Program-made: the position numbers and the translations under genes
DNA from: Candidatus Nanohalarchaeota archaeon
GTDB taxonomy: Archaea; EX4484-52
Assembly: GCA_003660905.1 (NCBI GenBank)
Contig: QMVB01000037.1
Span: 1 to 8,368 of the forward strand
Direction of reading: 5' to 3'
DNA: 8,368 nucleotides
The notes under the pieces: model-generated
What the model saw: the letters and a program-made list of their open reading frames with translations, nothing else
The model's database searches: none
Told to the model about the DNA's origin: nothing
Shown: one piece after another, positions 1 through 6,094 of the stretch
How the letters are laid out: every line of letters starts with the position of its first letter
How positions within the stretch are numbered: the stretch's first letter is position 1

Positions 1-12
1 GATGTAAAAGAA

Positions 13-240
13 ATGAAAAAACATGAAATTGGAACCTGTCCAAAATGTAAAAGCGAAATTACCTATGGTGTACCAAATGGCATTTGGGAGAACGAAATGT
101 ATTTTCCTATCTCTTGTGAAAAGTGTGGCTTTAAGGGCAAGGAATGGTATAAGATAAAATTTGCAGGTATTACAGATGAGAAAGGAAATGAAATAATAAA
201 AGGAGATATAAATTTAAGAGGTGAGAAGAGTTATGTTTAA
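13..240 (+). CDS. Small zinc-ribbon protein (5' end uncertain)
   Basis: The product is 75 residues with two CxxC pairs, C9-C12 (CPKC) and C35-C38 (CEKC), spaced as in a classic zinc ribbon. Glycine and aromatic residues lie between the pairs, and a charged beta-rich tail follows (about 45-75). Such proteins bind one structural zinc and usually contact nucleic acid or protein; the specific role is unknown. The ATG at 13 has no visible SD in the 12 bases available, and the frame is open to the left edge (GAT GTA AAA GAA before the ATG), so the true start may lie outside the window. The last codons carry the SD of the next gene, which starts 8 bases before this stop. It is one of three CxxC-type ribbons in the window. 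Zinc binding is fairly sure; function is not. Confidence 0.75.
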   Translation: MKKHEIGTCPKCKSEITYGVPNGIWENEMYFPISCEKCGFKGKEWYKIKFAGITDEKGNEIIKGDINLRGEKSYV

Positions 241-622
241 AAAAGCCAAAAAAGAAGACATAAAAGAAATTGAGGAAAATCTCGAAGATGAAGAACTCGA
301 AAATTTACCTCATTTTGAACCAGAGGAAATAGAAGAAGAGAAAGAGGAAAAAGAAACACCGGTTGATGTCATTGAGAAACTCTTCAAAGAAAAAGAAGAA
401 GAGTTTAGAAAGTTAAAAGCTGAGGCACAAATTCTAATCAAAAAAGCCGAGGAATGCAGAAGGCAATTACAAGTAATAGAGAAAGCAAAGAAGATAAAGA
501 TACCATTGCCAGATATATTCAATCTCTTGGAGGAAATCAGAGACACATACAGACAAGATCTAAGCGATGATATAATAGATGAACTTCAGCAAAAACTTCT
601 TAAATATGCGGAGAAATTATAA
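233..622 (+). CDS. Acidic coiled-coil protein, unknown function
   Basis: The product is 129 residues. It has a short basic start (FKKAKK), a very acidic stretch (about 11-45, mostly Glu), a long charged helix with heptad-like spacing (about 46-88), and a C-terminal helical part (about 94-129) with a PLPDIF turn. No enzyme motif is visible. The ATG at 233 is chosen over an in-frame GTG at 221, because the GTG sits inside the SD sequence GAGGTGA (218-224), which lies 8 bases before the ATG. The start overlaps the previous stop by 8 bases, so translation is probably coupled. It could be a scaffold or partner of the downstream resolvase/ATPase block, but only position suggests that. Confidence 0.75.
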   Translation: MFKKAKKEDIKEIEENLEDEELENLPHFEPEEIEEEKEEKETPVDVIEKLFKEKEEEFRKLKAEAQILIKKAEECRRQLQVIEKAKKIKIPLPDIFNLLEEIRDTYRQDLSDDIIDELQQKLLKYAEKL

Positions 623-640
623 AAGCGTGAATTTGGACAG

Positions 641-1006
641 ATGACCGCTAGATATGAGAGGGAGCTTAAAAAATTGTTGGAACAACATGGTTTTTTTGTA
701 ATCAGAAGTGCAGGCTCCCTCTCATTGGATCTCATAGCAATCAAAAATGGTAAAACATTGCTTATTGAACAAAAAACAGTGCATTCAGATGTTTTCTATA
801 CTGTTAGAAAAAAAGAACAGTTCGATTTAAACAGAGATCTTTACCATGAAAAAGGCTTGAATGTCATATATGCAGTAAAATTTGTTGGCAAAGCCAAATC
901 CTTAGAGGATTCATGGCGTTTTTTTAAAATAGATTATGGCGCCCCCGGTTATCCTATTCTAAGATACAAAAATGGTAAAAAAATTGAGGAGGTAATCCAA
1001 CTATGA
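641..1006 (+). CDS. hjc: Archaeal Holliday junction resolvase (Hjc-like)
   Basis: The predicted enzyme is a metal-dependent endonuclease that cuts four-way DNA junctions to resolve recombination or replication intermediates. Its 121 residues match the usual 120-140 for archaeal Hjc and viral Hjr. The N-terminal helix YERELKKLLEQHGFFVIRSAG is the Hjc signature. Catalytic positions recognised from the Pyrococcus enzyme (E9, D33, E46, K48, quoted from memory) have equivalents here at E6, D30, E43 and K45, a constant offset of 3. D30, E43 and K45 form the PD-(D/E)xK core (LDLIAI...LLIEQKT), so the site looks intact. One difference is Q44 in the IExK strand, where V or C is common. The SD before the ATG is weak. 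The stop overlaps the AAA+ ATPase start as ATGA, so the two are likely translated together. A related PD-(D/E)xK nuclease with another substrate remains possible. Confidence 0.85.
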   Translation: MTARYERELKKLLEQHGFFVIRSAGSLSLDLIAIKNGKTLLIEQKTVHSDVFYTVRKKEQFDLNRDLYHEKGLNVIYAVKFVGKAKSLEDSWRFFKIDYGAPGYPILRYKNGKKIEEVIQL

Positions 1007-2619
1007 ATTGGATTGATGAGCTTATTCTCCAAAGAAGAACATTGTTTTCACCAGTAATTCTCGTTGAAACTGATGACAAAAAACGAATAGAACAGCTTTT
1101 GGAGACAAGGAAGACGATAATCACTGATGAAGAGCAATGGTATGTCCTTGATGGATGGGATGGGCTACTGCAACTTAAAAACAACAGTATAAACCTAATC
1201 GAATCCTGTCGAGAGTGGGGAGAAATCACACCGCCGATTCTCAGCAAAATCACAGAGATTTTATCAAAAACTCCAACGGTTTTAATAGTGAAAAACATTT
1301 TGCAACCATCAAATGCATTCAATGCTGCATTGCTTAACTGGGCTACAAATCCAGAGATTTTGAGAAAAGAATCAACAGTTGTCTTGTTTACAGAAAGCAG
1401 ATTGCTGTTTCCACAATCTCTATGGTCCAATATGAAAATTATTTCAATTCCAAGATCAACGCTTGATGAGAGAAAAGATGCAATTGAAAAAGCACAGTTT
1501 GTAAATGCAGATGAAGAAACAGTCAGAGCAGCTGCAACTGTTTTGGCAGGTTTAAATTTAGATCAGGTCGATGCAGCATTATCCGAATGCTGGATTAAAA
1601 ACAAGGGAAAGATAGACATCGGTAGTCTCGCAACTATTAAGAAAAACATTTTGACTCAGGATCCTGTTTTAAGCATTGTCGAATCAGAGTTTGGCTTTGA
1701 AGCAGTTGGAGGATATAAGGAGCTGAAAAAACTTTTGCAGGAACAGTTTATTCTGCCGATGAAGTATCCAGACTATGCAAAGCAATATGACATTGATCCG
1801 CCAAAGGGATTAATATTGTTTGGTCCTCCAGGAACTGGCAAAACACTTTTGATAAAAACAATGGCAAAAGAGCTTAACAGAACGGTTTTAAAGATTCAGC
1901 CAGAGAATATTTTTTCAAAATGGGTTGGCGAATCCGAGAAGAGAATGAGACGAGTTTTCAAAATAGCTGATAGTTTTAAACAATGTATCTTATTCATTGA
2001 TGAACTGGATAGGTATGGGAAAAGAGAATCGTCAGGCGTTGGCGGGGGAGCAGAGGTCCGCAAAGAAATATTTTCAATGCTTCTTGAAGAGCTTGGTAGA
2101 GAGGACAGAGAATGGTTTTTTGCAGCAGCTACCAACATCATTGAAAACATAGATCCTGCCATGATACGAACTGGTAGAATAGACACTGTTGTGCCAATGC
2201 CCTATCCAGATTTCGATGCGAGAGTAGAGATCTTAAAAATCCATTCACAGTTAAAGAGAAAATTACCTCTATCTGATGACATTGATTTCGATCTGCTTGC
2301 CGAAAAAACACAGTTTTGGTCAGGTAGCGATATTGAGCAATTAGTCATTAGAACAGCTAGAGAAACAATGAAAAAAGCAATTCTAAATGGAGAGAAAAAA
2401 CAAAATGTTATCAGAAAGGTAACAATGGATGATTTCCTTGAGACTTTGGAGACATTTAAAATAGATATTGAGGCAAATAGGGCATTGCAAGAACGTATTA
2501 AAGAGCAAGCGCAGAAGTTCACAAATGATACCAGAATGTTAAATGTCTTCGAGGAATCATATAGAAAATTTGAACTCAGTTTTTCAAGAATAAATAGAAT
2601 AAAAAAAGGAGGTGAATAA
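1003..2619 (+). CDS. AAA+ ATPase, Ycf46/CDC48-like two-domain type
   Basis: The product is 538 residues. Residues 1-225 resemble the N-terminal region of Ycf46-type ATPases, a degenerate P-loop-like fold (MNWIDELILQRRTLFSPVILVET at the start, NADEETVRAAA near 168-178). Residues 228-400 are a full AAA+ core: Walker A GPPGTGKT (274-281), pore-loop KWVGES (306-311) with aromatic W307, Walker B CILFIDELD (328-336; D333, E334), sensor-1 N378, and arginine fingers R389 and R392 in IRTGRID. The small helical lid (about 401-475) contains GSDIEQL. Residues 480-538 form a charged helical tail. All hexamer-ATPase residues are present, so an active ring that threads or remodels protein is expected. The SD GAGGAGGT (986-993) lies 9 bases before the ATG, which overlaps the resolvase stop. 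The substrate is unknown; the adjacent nuclease and membrane proteins suggest DNA-processing assemblies. Confidence 0.9.
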   Translation: MNWIDELILQRRTLFSPVILVETDDKKRIEQLLETRKTIITDEEQWYVLDGWDGLLQLKNNSINLIESCREWGEITPPILSKITEILSKTPTVLIVKNILQPSNAFNAALLNWATNPEILRKESTVVLFTESRLLFPQSLWSNMKIISIPRSTLDERKDAIEKAQFVNADEETVRAAATVLAGLNLDQVDAALSECWIKNKGKIDIGSLATIKKNILTQDPVLSIVESEFGFEAVGGYKELKKLLQEQFILPMKYPDYAKQYDIDPPKGLILFGPPGTGKTLLIKTMAKELNRTVLKIQPENIFSKWVGESEKRMRRVFKIADSFKQCILFIDELDRYGKRESSGVGGGAEVRKEIFSMLLEELGREDREWFFAAATNIIENIDPAMIRTGRIDTVVPMPYPDFDARVEILKIHSQLKRKLPLSDDIDFDLLAEKTQFWSGSDIEQLVIRTARETMKKAILNGEKKQNVIRKVTMDDFLETLETFKIDIEANRALQERIKEQAQKFTNDTRMLNVFEESYRKFELSFSRINRIKKGGE

Positions 2620-2621
2620 TC

Positions 2622-2873
2622 TTGCTAGAATTTCTAGGAGGCATTGTTATTGGTCTAATTTTTGGCAGTATCTTTCTAATGTTTTTGGCAATACTGATCA
2701 GTTGGATAATGTCAGAGGTAAATGCAAGGATTCTTGAGAAAAAACGTAAAGAATACAATCGATATGTTGAACGTAAACACAGAGAATTTCTCAATCTGAA
2801 GAAGGAATATTTAAAATACAAAAACAAGCTATCAAAACTCATATCAAAAACGGAGGGAGCAGAAAATGTTTGA
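2622..2873 (+). CDS. Single-pass membrane protein with coiled coil
   Basis: The product is 83 residues. One hydrophobic segment (about 5-29, rich in Ile, Leu, Phe and Gly) is followed directly by a highly basic, helical, heptad-like tail (about 33-76). The Lys/Arg run just after the membrane segment suggests the tail stays in the cytoplasm, with the N-terminus outside. The start is a TTG placed 6 bases after a perfect SD GGAGGTGA (2608-2615); no nearby ATG in this frame competes. It begins 2 bases after the ATPase stop and overlaps the next membrane protein by 8 bases. No family is recognised. It could anchor the ATPase or the resolvase to the membrane, which is inference from position and architecture. 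Confidence 0.75.
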   Translation: MLEFLGGIVIGLIFGSIFLMFLAILISWIMSEVNARILEKKRKEYNRYVERKHREFLNLKKEYLKYKNKLSKLISKTEGAENV

Positions 2874-3378
2874 AAGCTTCTTCCGTGGTCTTTTTAAACT
2901 GTTTTTTCTAGGTTTTGTATTGTTGATGGCTGTCCTTGTGATAGCAGCAGTTGTTGCAGCAATTGTCAAAAATGGATGGTTTTTCTTTGGCTTGATACTG
3001 GCAGCACCATTTTCACACATATTTCTCAGAAAAATCTCAAAGAAGCTAGATATTGAACTCCCAGAGATCCTTTTATGCTCTGTAGCCGATGTTTATAGTG
3101 CATTGTTTGAAGGCAAAAGAGAGATCGAGGAGTTTGAGGATCTTGCGAAAAAGAATAAGAGAGAGATAGAGCAAAAGATAAAAACTTTGCAGGAGAAAGT
3201 AGAAGCAATCAAAAAAGAGTATCAAAATTTGAAAAATAAAAGAGTTAGAAAAACTCTTCTATCAAAGCCAAAAATATCCGTAAGAATGAAAAAAGCGATG
3301 GAATCCATATTGGCTAATCCAAAATGGACTGATTTGTTAGAAAATGATGAAGAAAAATGGGGTGAATATTTGTTATGA
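2866..3378 (+). CDS. Two-TM membrane protein with cytoplasmic coiled coil
   Basis: The product is 170 residues. Two hydrophobic segments (about 12-34 and 38-54) form a hairpin with a very short loop (KNG, 35-37). A helical cytoplasmic domain follows with a predicted coiled coil (about 82-127) and a C-terminal tail (about 130-170) that mixes basic and Trp-containing motifs (NPKWTDLLEN). The ATG at 2866 has the SD GGAGGGAG about 6 bases upstream. Its architecture resembles the preceding 83-residue protein (membrane segment then charged helix), so the two may pair through their coiled coils. The last codon and stop overlap the SWIM-protein start as ATGA. No family is recognised. A holin-like hairpin was considered, but the long coiled-coil tail argues against it. 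Confidence 0.8.
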   Translation: MFESFFRGLFKLFFLGFVLLMAVLVIAAVVAAIVKNGWFFFGLILAAPFSHIFLRKISKKLDIELPEILLCSVADVYSALFEGKREIEEFEDLAKKNKREIEQKIKTLQEKVEAIKKEYQNLKNKRVRKTLLSKPKISVRMKKAMESILANPKWTDLLENDEEKWGEYLL

Positions 3379-3992
3379 ATGAGAAAAAGAGGCATGTTTT
3401 AAAAGATGGTCAGCTGACTCTTGATGCACAACGTTTCGAAACAGTTTTCAAAGTACCAAGTGCCCACGATCCTAACAAATATTATACCCCATATAAGAAA
3501 AATGGGAGATGGTACTGCGATGGACCAGATGGTCCCTGTGAACATTTCAAAAGATGGCATACACCTTGTAGGCATATTTTACAAGCAAAATATCAATCTA
3601 TAAAGGAGATCTATGATGATATAAAAACATTGGCAGAACTTAGACGGGAAGAAAAATTCACAGATACATTTGATGATGTAATAACCTACATGAAAATTTT
3701 CAAAAAAGACGAATTCAACCAACTCTGCACATTGGCTTTACATATCGCCATATACCAAGGAACAGTATGCGCAGATGATCTCCAAGATGCCACTGGAGAG
3801 GTATATGAAAATGCAAAGATTTTTGGAACTGTTTTTGCACAACTTCAAAAAGAGGGATTGTTAGAGGTTGACCATTATAAAAAATCAAAACGTGGTCATC
3901 ATAGAACAATTTTTGTATTCAGACCAACTGAAAAAGCCAGACAGATGATTGCATCACGCAGACCAGAACCAATTATGGATGGAATTAGATAA
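3375..3992 (+). CDS. SWIM-type zinc finger / winged-helix DNA-binding protein
   Basis: The product is 205 residues. The N-terminal half (about 20-72) has the beta-hairpin and Cys/His cluster of a SWIM finger. The block PCEHFKRWHTPCRHI has C55, H57, C65 and H67, with an extra C48 just before. The SWIM consensus is CxC...CxH, so the second ligand is His here, or C48 completes the site. Residues about 112-195 look like a winged helix-turn-helix: helix, helix ending in FAQLQKEGLLE (154-164), then a basic wing hairpin (HYKKSKRGHHRTIFVF). SWIM domains bind DNA or protein, and the added winged helix favours DNA binding. The start overlaps the previous stop as ATGA, with GGGGTGA as a moderate SD. It may be the sequence-specific DNA-binding part of the upstream block, or a regulator of this operon. 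Confidence 0.75.
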   Translation: MNEKKRHVLKDGQLTLDAQRFETVFKVPSAHDPNKYYTPYKKNGRWYCDGPDGPCEHFKRWHTPCRHILQAKYQSIKEIYDDIKTLAELRREEKFTDTFDDVITYMKIFKKDEFNQLCTLALHIAIYQGTVCADDLQDATGEVYENAKIFGTVFAQLQKEGLLEVDHYKKSKRGHHRTIFVFRPTEKARQMIASRRPEPIMDGIR

Positions 3993-4009
3993 AAAGAGGG
4001 AGGTACAAA

Positions 4010-4018
4010 ATGGGATAA
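4010..4018 (+). other. Two-codon ORF behind a strong SD
   Basis: The SD GAGGGAGGT (3996-4004) stands 5 bases before ATG GGA TAA. An SD this good and this well placed normally marks a gene start, yet the frame stops after Met-Gly. It lies in the largest spacer of the window, 38 bases before the next gene. It could be the relic of a gene lost by deletion, a minimal upstream ORF that loads ribosomes for the 345-residue gene, or a base error that closed a short frame (the same frame stops again at TAA soon after). Confidence 0.4.
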
Positions 4019-4019
4019 T

Positions 4020-4031
4020 ATTTTATAAAAT
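4020..4031. promoter_or_regulatory. AT-only palindrome / possible TATA box
   Basis: ATTTTATAAAAT is a perfect 12-base palindrome and contains TTTATAAA, similar to an archaeal TATA box. It sits in the 63-base spacer before the 345-residue gene. If it were a TATA box, transcription would start about 25 bases downstream, near 4050. That is after the SD AAAGGTGA (about 4041-4048) and would leave the SD out of the message, so this reading is weak. Short AT palindromes also arise by chance in sequence this AT-rich. Confidence 0.2.
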
Positions 4032-4055
4032 CTTTCTAAAAAAGGTGAATAAAAA

Positions 4056-5093
4056 ATGGCAGATGAAATAATTTCTTTTGATAATGGAATAAATGAGGAA
4101 AGCATTCTTGGCTATCTTGTTGGTATGACCTTTAGAGAAATAAAGGTCAAAAAAGAGACTTTTGAGCAGATTTCAGAACAATCTTCATTGCCTGATGAAT
4201 TCAAACCGCATTTTCCACGACCATTGTTTGTATTTCAAATAGCTGCTAGAAAGCTGGAAGAAATAAGAACAGAGGAGTTCATAGATCCGGCTACTGGTGC
4301 AAAAATATTTTTGGATGTAGAATACTTTGTTGATGTGATTGATAGCAAAACAAGACAGTTATCTAGAAAAATCAGAATAAATCCTAAAAGTGCAAATTTA
4401 AGCGAAGATTTGCTGAAAACCCTAGGGGTTTACGCAAAAGTTGAGCAAAAAGAACCTGAAAAAATGGCTCTTTTTATCTTTGAATCAGAAAAAAGCACAA
4501 AAATCCACAAAATAGAATTGTTCAAAGAAGATGTTTTAAACATTAGAGAGCAAACTGATGAAAAATATCAACAATTGCTTCGCAATTTTAAAGAATTGAC
4601 AGGATGCTATACAGAACGATATATCAAAGATGCGTGGCATAGATTATGCAATGCATGTGCTGGAATCCCATTTCTTTTAGCTCCTGGAGTTGTTCGCTTT
4701 TTCCCAAAGGAATATAAAAATCTAATCTTTGAATTTGTCAAACTTTACAACAACATCTATGGAAACTATGGTATTTCAAGAGTAATTCCAATCATCAGTT
4801 CACAAAAATTGAAAGAATATCTCAAACAGGATGTAGAGGCAGAGATTCAAAAAAGAGTGGACAGATTTTTTGAATCAGTTGCGAATAAAATTGAAAAGGC
4901 AGATGATCCAGAAAAGATAAAAGAAGAACTCTTAAAGAAAAAGGATGACTTTGAGAAACAACTATATAATTCGCTTATTAAACAGTATAATGAGCTTTTA
5001 AAAATCCATCTGGATGTTAAACTTGAAAAACTACCAATGCCGACATCTGTCAGATTACAGAAGGCAAGGGAGTTTTTGTTAAAGGTGAAATAA
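4056..5093 (+). CDS. 345-residue protein, possibly DUF6744-like
   Basis: The product has an N-terminal mixed alpha/beta half (about 1-165), a middle helical segment (about 166-200), a short hydrophobic patch (AGIPFLLAPGVVRFFP, 202-217), and a conserved-looking block IPIISSQKLKEYLKQDVEAEI (245-265). A long charged C-terminal coiled coil follows (about 265-318). The run from helix to a GVVRFFP-like strand, then an IPI strand and a coiled coil, recalls phage proteins of the DUF6744 type, but I recognise this only loosely and have no alignment. There is no catalytic motif and no membrane helix long enough to be sure of. The SD AAGGTGA precedes the ATG by about 8 bases. The next gene starts 3 bases after the stop. 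It is probably a structural, DNA-binding or assembly protein of the element; function is unknown. Confidence 0.85.
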   Translation: MADEIISFDNGINEESILGYLVGMTFREIKVKKETFEQISEQSSLPDEFKPHFPRPLFVFQIAARKLEEIRTEEFIDPATGAKIFLDVEYFVDVIDSKTRQLSRKIRINPKSANLSEDLLKTLGVYAKVEQKEPEKMALFIFESEKSTKIHKIELFKEDVLNIREQTDEKYQQLLRNFKELTGCYTERYIKDAWHRLCNACAGIPFLLAPGVVRFFPKEYKNLIFEFVKLYNNIYGNYGISRVIPIISSQKLKEYLKQDVEAEIQKRVDRFFESVANKIEKADDPEKIKEELLKKKDDFEKQLYNSLIKQYNELLKIHLDVKLEKLPMPTSVRLQKAREFLLKVK

Positions 5094-5096
5094 AAA

Positions 5097-5255
5097 ATGA
5101 GAAAATGTGAAGAGGGATTTGAAATATATCTTGAAGATCTAAAAAAAGATGTGCAGGAAGAACTTTTGAACTTTCTGGGAGTAGAATCAGAATATGATTT
5201 GAATGCAGATATTATACCATTGTTTATATTCCCAAAGCCAGATTTAGAGAAATAA
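5097..5255 (+). CDS. 52-residue acidic small protein
   Basis: The ORF ATG 5097 to TAA 5255 encodes a helix (about 8-28, YLEDLKKDVQEELLNFLGVE) followed by the phrase YDLNADIIPLFIFPKP. The pattern of helix, LG(V/I)E, an N-x-D turn and a short hydrophobic strand resembles small proteins common in archaeal and bacterial mobile elements whose function is unknown. The start is 3 bases after the previous stop; AAAGGTGAAA at the end of the upstream gene (about 5082-5091) is its SD. The codon use matches the neighbours. It is likely real despite its size, because it fills the gap exactly and has a good SD at normal distance. Confidence 0.7.
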   Translation: MRKCEEGFEIYLEDLKKDVQEELLNFLGVESEYDLNADIIPLFIFPKPDLEK

Positions 5256-5274
5256 TCAAAAAGAGGTGATAAAA

Positions 5275-5406
5275 ATCAGAATAACAATTTTGAAAACAAA
5301 TGGAAAAAAATTTTTATCAGGAGATGTCTTTAAAAATGGTTTCTACATTGTGCTTAATCTCATCCCAAAACATTTTGGAATTTATCTGGAGGTGATTAGA
5401 GGATAG
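5275..5406 (+). CDS. 43-residue ORF with apparent ATC start
   Basis: The frame from 5275 to TAG 5404-5406 encodes about 43 residues, with basic beta-like strands (IRITILKTNGKKF) and NGFYIVLNLIPKHFGIYLEVIRG at the end, plausible as a small beta-rich fold. A strong SD GAGGTGAT (5263-5270) precedes it, but no ATG stands at the expected distance; ATC at 5275 does, 4 bases on. The only standard in-frame start is GTG at 5266, which lies within the SD itself and has no SD of its own. In the KIKGW paralogue at 7012 the same SD is followed 4 bases later by ATG. Either ATC is used to start, GTG is used without an SD, or an ATG has been mutated or misread. Automatic callers would probably pick the GTG (5266) or miss the gene. 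Confidence 0.5.
   Translation: MRITILKTNGKKFLSGDVFKNGFYIVLNLIPKHFGIYLEVIRG
5388..5396 (+). promoter_or_regulatory. Perfect SD before a non-ATG start
   Basis: GGAGGTGAT is fully complementary to the conserved 3' end of archaeal and bacterial 16S rRNA (ATCACCTCC). It is placed 6 bases before ATA at 5403. No ATG, GTG or TTG lies in that frame until an ATG at 5481, so this SD decides for ATA or indicates a damaged start. Confidence 0.55.
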
Positions 5407-5525
5407 AAAAAATAAAAGTTGAAATAACCAAAGAGGGAACTCTTTTTGCAGAGAAAGCCGAAGACCTTGTACTTCTTTCTATGAAACTAAATTTAATGTT
5501 AAAAAATGGACCGTTGTGTGGTTAA
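5403..5525 (+). CDS. 40-residue ORF with apparent ATA start
   Basis: The frame runs from ATA 5403 to TAA 5523 and encodes IEKIKVEITKEGTLFAEKAE, then a hydrophobic helix, LVLLSMKLNLMLKNGPLCG. The frame is closed upstream by TAG at 5397, so the start lies between 5400 and 5403 unless the protein is only the 14 residues from the ATG at 5481. A perfect SD lies 6 bases before the ATA. The ATA overlaps the previous stop as ATAG, the same four-base geometry as the ATGA junctions at 1003 and 3375. Beta strand, turn and helix are plausible for a small real protein. Alternatives are an ATG-to-ATA mutation making a pseudogene, or a consensus error. Confidence 0.5.
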   Translation: MEKIKVEITKEGTLFAEKAEDLVLLSMKLNLMLKNGPLCG

Positions 5526-5526
5526 A

Positions 5527-5871
5527 ATGGCGGACAAACTTATATGGGAGGGTATAAAAAGCAAAACATTGCTTGGCAGAAAAGCAACTCCGACATATGA
5601 CAAAATGGTTGTCCCACTTGGACAATTTGAAATGATTAACATTAGCCAAAAATATCACAAAAAAGCTCAGAAACAGCTTAAAAAAGCCATCAGGTGTCTA
5701 GCAAAAGCCAGAGCCTTTGTAGAGTGTATGCCATTGGCTAAAAACAAAGGCTCTGACATGATCACAAAGCAGATCTATAATGTTCGAGATCTATCAGAAA
5801 AACTGAAAAAATATTATTTTGACAGGTTGCCATATGTTGATTTGGAAGACATAAAAGGTAGCGAAGAATAG
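5527..5871 (+). CDS. Basic helical protein, unknown function
   Basis: The product is 114 residues from ATG 5527. An in-frame ATG at 5506 would add seven residues (MDRCVVK). I prefer 5527 because it lies one base after the stop of the preceding frame (TAA A ATG), suggesting re-initiation; neither start has a good SD. The N-terminal 35 residues are beta-like (LIWEGIKSKTLLGRK). Helices follow, with a very basic one at about 43-65 (YHKKAQKQLKKAIRCLAKAR) and another at about 80-102 ending in KLKKYYFDRLPYVD. The charge suggests nucleic-acid binding, but no family is recognised. It is followed by a 29-base spacer with the SD of the next gene. Confidence 0.7.
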   Translation: MADKLIWEGIKSKTLLGRKATPTYDKMVVPLGQFEMINISQKYHKKAQKQLKKAIRCLAKARAFVECMPLAKNKGSDMITKQIYNVRDLSEKLKKYYFDRLPYVDLEDIKGSEE

Positions 5872-5900
5872 GAATAGACAACAATACTGGAGGGAATACG

Positions 5901-6056
5901 ATGTATTGGAATCGATGGAAGGAATTTGAAGACGAACTAGCAAGAACATTAACGAACTATGAGGAAGGTATAGCAACCGGAGAAGATCTCTATAATTTTT
6001 TAGTTAAATTGCAGAATGAACTAGAATATCTTATAGGATTTCTATCTCAATCATAA
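5901..6056 (+). CDS. 51-residue helical small protein
   Basis: The ORF ATG 5901 to TAA 6056 encodes two predicted amphipathic helices, about 3-20 (NRWKEFEDELARTLTNY) and 28-48 (EDLYNFLVKLQNELEYLIG), joined by an EEGIATG turn. This is a helical hairpin that may dimerise. The SD TGGAGGG (about 5888-5894) is 6 bases before the ATG. The amino-acid composition looks protein-like and the codons match the neighbours, so I consider it real. No family is recognised. Confidence 0.7.
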   Translation: MYWNRWKEFEDELARTLTNYEEGIATGEDLYNFLVKLQNELEYLIGFLSQS

Positions 6057-6094
6057 AGAGGAAGAATAAAATCAGACGGAGGCGATTAAACAAA

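Noticed and set aside
954..1430. 158-residue minus-strand open frame
   Set aside because: It lies opposite the resolvase end and the ATPase N-terminal domain, which are convincing; its composition is shadow-like.
2866..3027. Holin-like reading of the two-TM hairpin protein
   Set aside because: The hairpin is followed by more than 110 residues of soluble coiled coil and no lysis enzyme is nearby.
3421..3603. 60-residue + strand frame inside the SWIM gene
   Set aside because: It is an alternative frame over the zinc-finger coding part with no SD; the SWIM motif lies in the other frame.
4022..4029. Archaeal TATA box (TTTATAAA) as a firm promoter
   Set aside because: The expected transcription start would fall after the SD of the following gene; kept only as a low-confidence palindrome feature.
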